Assembly: GCA_037903475.1 (NCBI GenBank)
Contig: JBAJFG010000643.1
Span: 1,736,001 to 1,800,000, forward strand
Length of the DNA: 64,000 nt
Direction: 5' to 3'
Source of the DNA: Ancylostoma caninum
Taxonomy: Eukaryota > Nematoda > Chromadorea > Rhabditida > Ancylostomatidae
How positions within the stretch are numbered: the stretch's first letter is position 1; every line of letters begins with the position of its first letter. Shown in pieces: positions 33,755 through 45,000 of the stretch. The position numbers and the translations under genes are program-made. The notes under the pieces were generated by a model. It was given only the letters and a program-made list of their open reading frames with translations. It did not search any database and was not told where the DNA came from.

Positions 33755-33916
33755 GGGCCCAAATGCGTCATTGGAAAGATAGGTAATCTCATACCCATGC
33801 GTAGATGCCGCACACAGAGAAGTTATAGGTGCGGGTAGACATGTTGATGGGTGCCAGTTGAAATGTAAATTTGGGCATATTGACGTGTTTATCATGGATA
33901 ATCTCAGTGATGCAAT
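33755..33916. mobile_element. palindromic MITE, GGGTAA family, long variant
   Basis: Contains TAATCTCATACCCATGCG near one end and GTGTTTATCATGGATAATCTC near the other. It is the reverse complement of the copy at 48784-48960 along most of its length (TAATCTCATGCCCATGCG; AATGTTGACGGGT versus CATGTTGATGGGT). At about 160-180 bp this subfamily is longer than the 110-bp form. Confidence 0.65.
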
Positions 33917-36348
33917 TAAACACCAACTCTGATAAATGAACGCAGCCCACAACAGCGTAACACGTCGAGTAGAAACCTTAGCAACATCTCCCCTCAATGA
34001 CTAACATCCTTTCCTCATTTGCTGCTCAAGCTTTCGTTCCTTCAGCAGCATTTGCTGAAGGATGGCAGCCACCGCGAGGAGGAAGGCAGCAACTGGGAGA
34101 GATACTGCTGGAGTTTCTACTCGACCCATTCAGCTGTTCGGGCTGCGTTCCTAGCGCACATTTATCAAAGAAAAATCTATCCCAGATCTACATACAATAC
34201 CTAACTTCACCCGCTTCCAAATCCGAAAGCCCTCTTATGACATATGTCCCGAATGGTGATGTCGGGAGAGCCGAGGAAATTTGCCCGGTAATCCGCGGCG
34301 TTACCTTCACCCGGCAAACTTCCTCAGGTTGTCCGGTAAACTCGTTCCAGCCGGCCAGAAGTCCACTCTCGAATTTCGTTTTTTGAGTGACACTGTTAAT
34401 CCCAGTTCTCCCAGTAATGGATGGAGTAGAAGGCCACACCCTGAATTTGGTGCGTTCGGGAAAGCCGGTTACCGCGAAAACTTCCTCATACCGGTACCAT
34501 TGCCTGAGATGAGATATTAAACGCGGGCTACACTGCGAATCCTACTGCTAGGATTTCTGGAGATCATGCTCGTAAGCCGTATCTGATAAGATAAGGATGT
34601 CTTCGTAGTTTTCTCCTCTTTCTTGCATGGAGATGAAAACCAGCCCCATTGTTGTGAGCGAAGTGTAATCGATGAGGTGTTTACCAGACATTCGCTGCTA
34701 TTGATCAACAACAACAAGACTCGCTCTCGTGTAGGTAGGTGCACATTTGAAAGTCTTCTTCTACATTTTCTGTTTCGGTTGCTATAACTTATCTAAATAG
34801 CATACATTCTATCGTTCTGAACTATCACACTTTCTCGCTCCGTAAGACTAGTACCTCAGCAGTGAGCCGAGTGTAAATATGTATATACAAGTCAGTAAAA
34901 ACACTCAGTATAAAGAACGAATTCGAATGAGGAGCGTCTTTCCTATAATCAGCAATTCGAGTAAGGAGCGCCTTTTCTACCAGAAATCTCCAATTTTTTG
35001 CAGTTTCCCGTTGTACTCAGTAGTAATCAGAAACTTAATGACAGTCCGCGGGAGACATCTGATCCGACAGTACTTAGGAGCCTGCACATCAAAGTCCTTT
35101 AAATTCTTAGTGTGTACATGCTTGAAACTGTCCTCCATTCCATTCGAAAGGGAATAGAAGTCATTTAGGCGATGTTTTTTCATGTTGGCAGGTCTCTTGC
35201 GTTGGAACATAAAAATTTCGTTGCGTCTAAGGTCAACTGAATGGTAAGGTAGGTGTAGGATAGGCGAAGATTCTCCACCGTTGAGAGTCATTTTGAAAAA
35301 GGCTTCTATAGAGTAGTAGGAGCACCATGTTGCAATAATTCATTAGTTGCATTTAAAATATTTTGCATTTAAACAAGTTCCCATCGATTTTCTTCTTTCT
35401 TTGGCTGAAATACTGATGTAGCCTCGCACTTCTTGTTTATTACCACAATTTTGGCATGACATCTAAATGCAGAAGTCAAAATCGATTGTTTGAGACGTGG
35501 TTGAGGCAACTACTTCAAAGGACTTGGATGAGCAAGGCCCTGGGTATTTCGGGTCAAATGCCCCCTGTCATTAAGCTTCTGTCTCAAGTAAAAAAAAAGA
35601 CAAGAACAGTTGAGGCTCAACCTCACTGACCTGTATCACTAGCAATCCTGTGTAATTAGAGCATAGAGCTGAAACTACCCTGCGCAATTTTTTTGAAGTT
35701 CAAGTCTGTGAATTTCCGACGAGGGTTGGGCTACGATATTCAGTGAGTCCGTAGTTGCGGTTACCTCATAGAAAAATCCGGGAATGTTTGTCGATACATG
35801 CGAGGCAGCTTGTTTGCTGTCCTTCTTTCATGTTTCACCCCAGTTTTGTTTCCCGATATCGTTCTTACTCTATTTCTTGTCTGGCTTAGATGATTTACCC
35901 TCCTTTTTGTTCATTCTTTTATTAGAGATCATAGAGAGCGGGTATTTTCATCTAGTGCAAGCTTGAGCCTTCATAACGTTTATTTTTAATGGGTCTCCGA
36001 CGATTTTATAGGTGACATGATTTTCGCTTGCACATGACCATATAATGTCGAAAATTTTCAGGGAATAGGTTTTCTGTTGGAGTTTATTTATTTATTTATT
36101 TTGTGGCAAGGAAACACGCTCCTGTATAAAAATAAGCCAAGTGCAACAAACAAGAATTGCCCTCAATACAATGAAGAGAAGTGAAACAATGCAATCAAGA
36201 TAAAATTTAAAAAGATTCCCATGTTTTCATACCTAATTTTCATCTGAAGGGACCAATCTGTTGCTTTTAATCAGAAGCATGTGTCTAACGGATGTTTCTT
36301 CGTGGTTTTCACTAATTTTGAATATGTAACGTTAAATTTTTATCGCAT

Positions 36349-36363
36349 TCAGGTAATTTGAAG
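36349..36363 (+). promoter_or_regulatory. probable trans-splice acceptor before the RMD gene
   Basis: TTTTTATCGCATTCAG ends 11 bases before the ATG at 36364, with no coding exon upstream. A strong acceptor in this place suggests spliced-leader addition. Confidence 0.45.
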
Positions 36364-38609
36364 ATGTTCCGACGTGTTCTTTGCCGGATCGCTGCTGCCT
36401 CAGCGGGCGTGCAGATGTGTGCCGCCGGAGTTGCACTTACTGACAAACAACTGGCGAAGAAGCCCGAGTGGTACGTTGATTTCCACTTTATCGTTGAATT
36501 CTACGCCAGAAATTGTTCATCACAAAATATATTATTGAAGTAACTTCGAAGAGACTTCTTTGTTGTGGAAGTTCTTTTTTCTTCTCAAGTAATTCAGTTA
36601 TCAATTCACTATTGAACCATAGTTTATGTATGCTAACCATACCGTTGTATATGTCAATTTACTGTTGAATCGTGATTTATGTAAGCTAACCAAACCATTG
36701 TGTATGTTCCTATCATCTTACTTTCACCTTCACAACAACGAACTTGGAATTCTTTTTATGCATGCCATTCTTTTTCTTTTTTAGTTTATTCATTCACCAA
36801 ATTCCACTTTGAAGATTCCTCTCGAGAAAGAAGAACTGGGTTTACATTAAGGTATCAGAAGGATGTCCATGCCCTAGAGATTTCTCTTAAGAAACTAGGT
36901 CGCCACGGTTTCAACACTTCTCCGGCTGCTCTAAATGAAGCGTACGAAACGCTTAAGAAGTGAGTACAGTTCTGAAATAGCCGTCTTCAGGTATTTCGGC
37001 TTTCACTACTAAAAAAGATGCGCACACTGGAATATGTATGGAATCAATGATTCGTCCTAAAGAACTATCAGTTCTTTGTGCTTCACTTTCTCATTTTGTC
37101 CTTTATTTAGGTATGAAGACCTTTCTAATCAAGAAGTACTGTGGCGATTGGCTCGCGTCCTTACTGAAAAGGCATTCTTCTGCAAATGTCCAATTGAGAA
37201 GGCTAACTTATTGCATGAGGTATAGTCATGTTATTCCTGGTACCTTGATTGTTACTCGTTTATTTCTTTTTTTTTTGTTAGCAACTAATAAGCTATTTGC
37301 TACATTTCTACCGAATGGAGCATGATTGCTGAACTGGCTTCAAGACAGCAGACTTTTTATTAATTGAATATGATTTTTTTCTTCATGAAATTGGGGATAT
37401 ACAATTGCTTTATGGGACATTCATTCCACTCAAAGGCATCTATAATTGTTGTTACAGGCAAAGGATCTGGCACTGAAGGCGCTAAGTTTAGAGAGTGAGA
37501 ACCGTTGTGCCGGAGCCCACAAGTGGTATATTTGTTTTTTTTGTCCTCTCGTAACCTGATAATGCGCAGAAATTTTTCTTTTTGCTTCAGGTATGCTATC
37601 ATTCTGCTTAGACTTGAAGGTGTTGACAAGAAGGCTGATTACACAGGGGAGATTATAAAGCATCTGGAGACGGCTGCCGACTTGGATAAGGAAGATGCGT
37701 ATACTGTGCATATGTTGGGTTAGCTTGCTGCTGTTCTTTTGAAAAGATGTACTGCTAGTACTGTATGCACTTACACCATTTAGGTGTGGCACATTATAAG
37801 AAGGGGAACTACGCGGAAGCTGTTGCGGCCTTTGAGAAGGCGGAGAAGGTTAGGGTAAGTGTTGATTTTGTCATTTGCAGTAACCACTTCATGTTTAGAG
37901 AGAGAGAAAAATTTGATTTTCTCATTCGAGCTTTTTTTTGCTACTTTCATTTCTCATTCATCTTATCCCATAAAGTTCATACAGCTAGGTCTAGGGTAAC
38001 AGCTAAATCTATAGCCTTTCTCTTAGTGAAAAAACACTGCAAATCGTTGTTTACCTTCCGGATAGATCCTTGTCATTTGCAAGTTTTTTTCTTCATATTA
38101 TTCGATGTTAAGGAGCGGTTTTCACCATGCAATCTCTACTACATGGGCGCCGCTCAACATGCAATGGGAAAGAAGGAAGAAGCGATCAAGAACTTAATTG
38201 CAGCTTATAGAGCTCACGCTCACAATGAGCATGAAATCAAGGTGTGTAATTATTTATTTTTTTATTTGTAATTAGAAGTGGTATGGAACGATACAGCTAT
38301 TGGATTTCATCAGTCCCTTCTTGGAAAGTGTCGCTTCCAGCCCAGATCAGAACGTTTAATGTGTTTACGTCCTTTTATACAAAGACTGGCTGGAGGTATA
38401 CAATACATCAGTCTCTCTTTTTTCCCACATAACTATGTCAGTTTTTTTTACGAATTTTGAATATTGTCGAATTTTAAATTTTGTGTGTTTTCGCATCTGC
38501 TTCGGAAGATTTGTAGCGCAACTCCTTGTTTCAGGCGCGTTCGGAAGCGAGAGCAATGTTGCTGAGGCTGAAAGTGAAACAAGAAGACTACGAAATTGAA
38601 GAGTACTAG
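36364..38609 (+). CDS. regulator of microtubule dynamics protein (RMD/FAM82 family)
   Basis: Eight exons, 264 aa, all in phase: 36364-36470, 36852-36959, 37111-37219, 37458-37525, 37591-37718, 37784-37854, 38113-38241, 38535-38609. RMD proteins are TPR-fold proteins at microtubules, spindle poles or mitochondria. The N-terminus (MFRRVLCRIAAASAG) is basic and hydrophobic, resembling a mitochondrial or membrane signal. The helical repeats include EVLWRLARVLTEKA, CAGAHKWYAIIL, DAYTVHMLGVAHYKKGNY, AEAVAAFEKAEKV and LYYMGAAQHAMGKKEEAIK; WRLAR and HKWYAI are family signatures. The C-terminal helix ends DYEIEEY. Human RMDN proteins are longer because of an N-terminal extension. Which paralogue this is cannot be settled from sequence alone. 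A TTG six bases upstream of the ATG is not needed as a start. Confidence 0.93.
36600..36708. repeat. 54-bp tandem duplication in RMD intron 1
   Basis: TTCACTATTGAACCATAGTTTATGTATGCTAACC and the following TTTACTGTTGAATCGTGATTTATGTAAGCTAACC are two diverged copies at a step of about 54 bp, each followed by A(T/A)ACC(G/A)TTGT(A/G)TATGT. Intronic. Confidence 0.7.
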
Positions 38610-38656
38610 TGTAGTTGTCTATTTTGCATGTAGTAGTGACGTTTCGAGCGAGTTAA

Positions 38657-38703
38657 TACTGGTAGCAATCTATAAAACATACTGGTAGCAATCTATAAAT
38701 CAT
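38657..38703. repeat. 23-bp tandem duplication in the RMD 3' region
   Basis: ATACTGGTAGCAATCTATAAA occurs twice in a row, 50-90 bases after the RMD stop. It may lie in the 3' UTR. Confidence 0.75.
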
Positions 38704-39010
38704 TTATTATACTTATTATTAATTGGCAGAATTCTTGAGTAGAGGCAATAACAAAATAGTGAGATGAACGGAAGTTAATACAATCGAATCGGCTATACGG
38801 CAGTGGATTTAAAGTGTTTCCAATGCTACACGTCATTATCACAGAATGATTTTGTAAGTGGGCGAAACACGACAACATTAGGTGCCTAGTGATCTGAGAT
38901 AACTTATTATTATGCAGTTTAAGAGAACGACTAGAGGTTATTGGATAAGAGGAAGAAGAGGAGGTGCAGATGGTTGTAATTATGGTATGATGAGTCTAGA
39001 CTTAATGTCA

Positions 39011-42000
39011 CTAACGCATGTAGTGGTGCTCATCTGGTCCGAACAGACGGAATGCGTCGAACCAGTCGCCATGAGTGATAGAGAAGAGGTGCGGGTGTTG
39101 ATTGATTACTAGGACGAGAACTGTCTGAAAGCAATTAGTACAGTTCCTGACAGGAGGTCGAAATCCGAGCTAAAATCAAGGTCCTCCACGCATGAAATTG
39201 GTCCCCTACTTCACGTCACAAAATAAGAACATCCATAGAATTATGGCTTAAGAATCCAGAGACAGTCATAGCGTACCTGATCATCGTCCACCTTATTATG
39301 ATACGTTAGTTCAATGAATTTACGGTGAACAAGCGTGTGCAGTTGACCGATAGACCTGAAAAAGCCAGATTAATTTTCGATTTGACTCTTTTTCCAGGAA
39401 CTTAGATGTTGGTTCAGTCAATCATCATTTACCCAGGAACTCACCGCTTATCTCCGGCAACAAATCCACCCGAAACAACAGACCAGTTCCGTCGATACAG
39501 GCTATCAATGGTGTAACCGGATATCGAATCGTGCACGGGGGTGAGCTGAACCAAGGACTATCATCATATAATCGTCGGGAATTCTGGAAAAGCGGTTGCT
39601 TCCACCTTTATGAGGGATATCTTGTTCCTCGGGAATCGTGGTTTCCATTTGTTGTTGTATGGAAAGACACTTTGATTCCCGTGACCGTAGCCGGCATCGA
39701 TCCAGACGAAGAACTCCGTGGAGAAAGGATCCTCTAACTAAAAATGAGCACGATCCTGGACATGGCAGATGAAGGATTTTTTGTTCAATTATACTTACCG
39801 TGGCGTTGTAGAGAAAATAGGTCTTCGAATTCACTAAGACGTCGTATTCAGCACTTCGCGCTTCTGGGTGGTCCTTCATCGCTGGATCCCAAATTGATCG
39901 CCATAAACGATCGTCTTGTCTTTCTTCCTGGATGATTTTGTTGGCAGCGTCGAGATGGCGGGAGAGTGGGAGGTCGTTGAGGGTGATGAGGTGAATCTGA
40001 GGAAGCATGGTATAGCATGGTTATTTTTCTATTGTGGTGCCTAATTTTTCTCCACGTTTTTTTTTGGAAACCGCTCTTGAATAGCTGACAAGCCAGTTTT
40101 TTAGTGAACCAGAAACGTGAAGTGTGGAATCATAACAAATTTTTCTTTTGTGGGAGGGACGTTTAGAAAAAAAAACGCATGATTCCCGAACATGTTCCAA
40201 CCTTATTGTATTTTAGAACATTATTGTAGTTTTTTCTCCCAAACTCCAAAGAATTAAAACTAAACATGGACTCTGGAGCAGCTTTAACGCTTAGCCGAAT
40301 CGTCGAAAAGAAAGAACCATCCCCCCAAAACCTTAGTTTGCTGCTCATGTCACTTTACTCTTGCACCTGATATTTTTGATCATTCAGATTAGCCGTAAGT
40401 TTAGCAGGATATAAAGGTCCCCACTCGTGTAAACTACAGTCGGGTCCGGCAGCCACTGCAAATGGGCGCCGGCGGGCGCTGGCCGCCGCCACCCTCCGGT
40501 GCCCCGGTATTAATGAGCTATAAATCACTCGAGCTTGGGAGAAAGCGAAGAAAAATACAATTTTAGTCCATAGTAGACAGAGTGCAGTGGATATGTTAAG
40601 GCTATAAAGCAGGCGACCATTTTCACAACTTTCACGTTTTTCCATTTTTGTGATTTTCATGGGGAAAGATTTCTGAATACACAATAAGCGAAGCCAATTA
40701 TTCTATTTTCTGCTATAGTACACTGCTTCGCGAATACAAAAATGGCCGTTATTCTTCTATAGATGGACAGAGTACTTCAGTTATCCCATCTGAATAATAA
40801 AGCTCATCCAATTCGGGATCCTCAGAAATAATTGAAATCCGTATGAATTGTTCCATATCCATTGCGAAGTAGTTCTACCGCTGTCATTTATCTTTCGTGG
40901 AGCAGTCCTTTACGGCGGAGTTACTATCTCCCGGTTTCCCTCAACTTTGAAAAAGTGGTTTTTCACTATTACTTACACTATTACTATTACTTACACTTAC
41001 ACTTATCGTAGTTTATCTTCGAAAGAGTTTTCCACTATTACTTACACTTACACTTATCGTAGTTTATCTTCGGAATTTATGCAAAACGTTGCCGGATGCC
41101 TTCCTGGACTACCCGAAGGAGATCACGGGGGACGTTCCAAGCAGTGAACCCCAAACACTGCGATACTTAACTCTGGATCTCCAACGGAGTGGAACCAGTG
41201 ATAGGGACAGATTGCAATATGCCGCTCTAACCACTGAGCCATCCGGGCTACTTTTCATGTTGGAGTTTGTTAGATAACTGCAGCGGTCGTAGGCAGCATA
41301 CTATATGTATTTGCAAAACGGGGGCGCAGTGCAGGATTCGATCCCCTGACCACCACAACGTCGATCATTCGCTCAACCCACTGAGCTATGCGCGTACACC
41401 ATGCAACACACAAATGGTGTCCACTATCACTTACACTTACACATATCACACATTTTCAAGAACTGCTCTGAAAACGTCAAGACCCCTAACTTTTTGAGAT
41501 AATCTCTCGGATTCTTCTTGAACATTTGCACCTGAGTATTTTCTTCTATTGTTGCCCATGATAGCTGCGACTATTGCAAACACTTGCAATTTTTCTGGTT
41601 TCGCATAGATCTATAATACAACCAATGGAAACGACCCATTAGGCCCCTTTCATCTATTTTAGGGTACACTGGAGGACTAGTCACAAGCGACAATGCTGTC
41701 GAAGAAATTTTCTGCGACAGTTTTTTCGGCGATAATGCAGTGACATTCTCCTTATGTTAGGTTTGCAGTCGTTTTTCGCACTGTCAGATCTGGAATTCAA
41801 ATGTTTGTGCAGGAGTCAAAGAAACTAGTTCTCAGCGACTCTACATGGTTCCGTTGGGAAACTGAAAAAGTAATAAAATGCTCGTGGGTGGTCGTTTTAA
41901 GCTTTTTTTTGAAGCAGATTTTTTTTTAAAATCTTCATATAACGATCTCAACTCCAACGGGACAAATTTGCAAAGAAATTAAGCCGGCCAATTCGAGAAT

Positions 42001-45000
42001 TTTTAATCAATGATGATGAGTTTATTTCTAGTTTGCGTGAATTTTCTGTTCGCATTTCACACTCTACTTTCTTGTTTGTCTCATCTATGATCGTTTATTT
42101 TATACCTAAAGTATACAATAAAAATTTTTATTTAGTAAAATAGATATATATATTTGGTTTATGTAAAATTTGATTTGACCTACAATAATATAATTTTGTG
42201 GGTTTATAGTTTAGTAATTATAATGAAAATGTAAAAGACAGTAAAAAAATTTTTTTGCTTTTCTGAGAAATGTACCATCTGCACTATTATGTTTAATAAA
42301 AATACCTTGGTGCGATGCATTTCGCCCATGTTCTTCCTATACTTATGGATGAAGTCGTAGCTTGATGTATCGGTGAATATCACCTGAATTTCAAGAATAT
42401 CTCCATATGTAAAGCCTAGAGAGGTGGCCCAAGTACCATATTGTTCTGTAGAGACAGCAGATTTTCCATAAATATATGATACTGTTCCAGTGGGCGACGA
42501 TACCGGTCCCAATCCCCTCGCCCAATGTCCATCAGTGCAGTGACAATGGTGACGTCATCCCTGGAACAGGAGTACCTTCCAGAATGCGCAGTTCGACAAA
42601 AAAAAAAAAGATCAGAAGACTCACTTCTCGTCCGGTGGGGTGGTGGTTGTGGGTCTTGTGTGCGGCGGACGATGGGTATTGATAATCCTGGTGGGGTTAT
42701 TTCTGGAGATCTCGTTGGTGGACGGTTTCTCGGAAGGCGGAGCCATTGTGTTGGGTTGTGGACGATGAACTTCTATCCGAGGACGGTCTGTGGTTGGATC
42801 GGGCACCTGGAGGGCAATTTTCAAGCGAGATTGAATTGTATGATGTATCGATCAGTTCTGCTTGAATTTTTCTTTTACCTACTTTTTTAAAAGTATTTAT
42901 TCGGACCCTTTCGTACATTAAACTCAAAACTTGCTGGTAAAACATGTTATTTCAGCCTCCGTTGATTCCAGATAGGTAATGAAAATAAAATGGTCCCAAG
43001 CACTCAAAATTTGATTTTGTGACAAAGTTGTACCAAATTTACGTAGCTTTTCACCATGACATTCCATAAACTTCAGAATAGGGACGGGTTTGCACCATTA
43101 CTCATGCACTATAGCCAGAAGTAGAATACTGGCTCTAAAACTGTCCCATTTTGCCTTTTCAGTGACTAAACAATGTCAGAAAAGGCGTGGTTGTGGATAA
43201 ACTCACAAATACTCTGTTGGTAGTAATGTGGATCCTCGATGATGTTGTTGAAGGTGTAGTAGTTGTGTAACTCTGGAATTTTTTCTACACTTCAAGTCCT
43301 TTTATTTAGCCTGAGAACAATCAATCAATAGGGGGAAACTTCCAGGAAAATTGCTAATATTCTTAGAGTGAGGACCAGCCAGTTGAGATCAGTTTCATGA
43401 ACTGTAGGTTGAGGAGAAAATAATGGAGAAAAATTTTCAAAATGACACTGCTGCAGTTCCGGGTAAGCATGGCACAGGGAATCATTGGTCTATTCTTCCT
43501 TCCTCTCTCTTCATTTTCGTTACTTTTTTCTCCTTCTTTTTCTTCTAATAACAGAGCAGATCTAGTCTAGGTGGCTTTTTCAACTGGCTACATTTTTTAA
43601 ACATAGTAAAATACGCTGGCATCAAACCTGATTTTGTGCGGAATCCCGAGATTTTGAACCACTGCTAGTTACTAACGATGAACACGCTCATGCCCCCACC
43701 CCTACTCCCACCCCGGAAATCCACCTATTAACCCATGATTGTGTTCTTAGCCTCCACTTACACCACTACATAACTTGCTAGACTCATCCGCTCCACCTTG
43801 GAGCTAATAGCAGCTTGTAGTGGACCCTAATTCTCACCCTGGGGATAAGAGTGGGTTCACAGTGCCATAAATGCTTAAAAAATGCCTATAACAGCTTAGT
43901 TCCATGGTCAGCGGAAAGCTGATACTCCTTTTCCGTTCATGGACTCAGGGTGTTAATGATTTAAAGCAGCGATTTTTAGAAATTTACTTTTTCTGGGAAA
44001 TTTCCAGAATTTTGCTCGCCACGTCCCTGATCTCATGACAACTTACAATGTGTGGATGAATCCTGTGGATGGGTGTGTGGTGATGGCGATGGGGGTGCTC
44101 GTGAACACCAACTCGCTCATGTCCGTGCGGCTTCGGCCATCGATACGTTGACGATGGTACGATACGATTGGTTGTCCAACCGATAGTGGTTCTCGGTGGT
44201 GCAGTCCTTGAAGTGCTGGTCCGTGAAGGAATAGTCCTCGACGGTGTGATCCTCGAAGGTGTAAACCTGGATGGTGTCGGTCTGGATACGGTCGTCTTAG
44301 GTCGAAAAATAAGACTCGTCGCAACGGTCGGGCTTAGCCTGGTGGTCGGAGTTGTGGTGGCGATGGTAGTGGTGGTGGTCGCATCTAAAAAATTCTCCAA
44401 TAGGCTTCCACAAAAAAAGATTGTCTTTCTTGGAAAAGCAATATTTTAGTTGAAGCTGACTGCTTAAGATATATCATTTGTTTATTTATTTATTCATTTA
44501 AAATATATAATTTTTGTGCTGGTCTTTCTCTCGAAGCAGCGATCTAATCATTCGAAAAATTCCCTAATTTTTCCCTCACTGGCTGTTACGTTGATACAAA
44601 AGTTGTGGCCACGTACTGCCACCCTTTCCTCAGCAGGGATTTGCCGGCTGTGAGATGCTACTAAAAAGACTTTTGCAAACAAAATTTACCGATTTAACTG
44701 TAAAAAATATTAATAAAAATGAACCTCTCGGATGTTAATAATCAGTCAGATATATGTCCAAGTAACAGTTGATTGAATGCTACTAGTAAAGGGATTGTTC
44801 TCAGCATGGTTATTGAGCGTGTTCTCACGTACTCTAGTAATTGTACAACAGCCTTTCCTCCTTACATAGGAATTACATGAGGTTAACCCCGCGGATTGAC
44901 ATTTTTGTGCTCGGGTCATGAGAAGTAAACAAAAATGAGGGGTTGGAAATACAGTGCGTGTCAAAACTTTACGCCCACCCTAAAAATTCGTTGTTTCGGG

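Larger units (their letters stand above)
33201..36363. other. intergenic stretch with one MITE
   Basis: Between the divergently arranged SF3B2 (-) and RMD (+) genes. It presumably contains both promoters, but no core element was recognised. Frames at 33997-34386 (+) and 34977-35291 (-) exceed 100 codons, without motifs or clear splice partners. Confidence 0.4.

Noticed and set aside
33997..34386. 129-codon plus-strand frame
   Set aside because: Overlapped on the other strand by an equally long frame, no motif, no splice signals of note.
34977..35291. 104-codon minus-strand frame between SF3B2 and RMD
   Set aside because: No family motif and no neighbouring exon in phase; kept out for lack of support.
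39505..39605. Continuation of the HtrL-gene frame past 39606
   Set aside because: The family frame meets three stops; a GT at 39605-39604 and an AG at 39547-39546 define a 60-bp intron that restores the domain.
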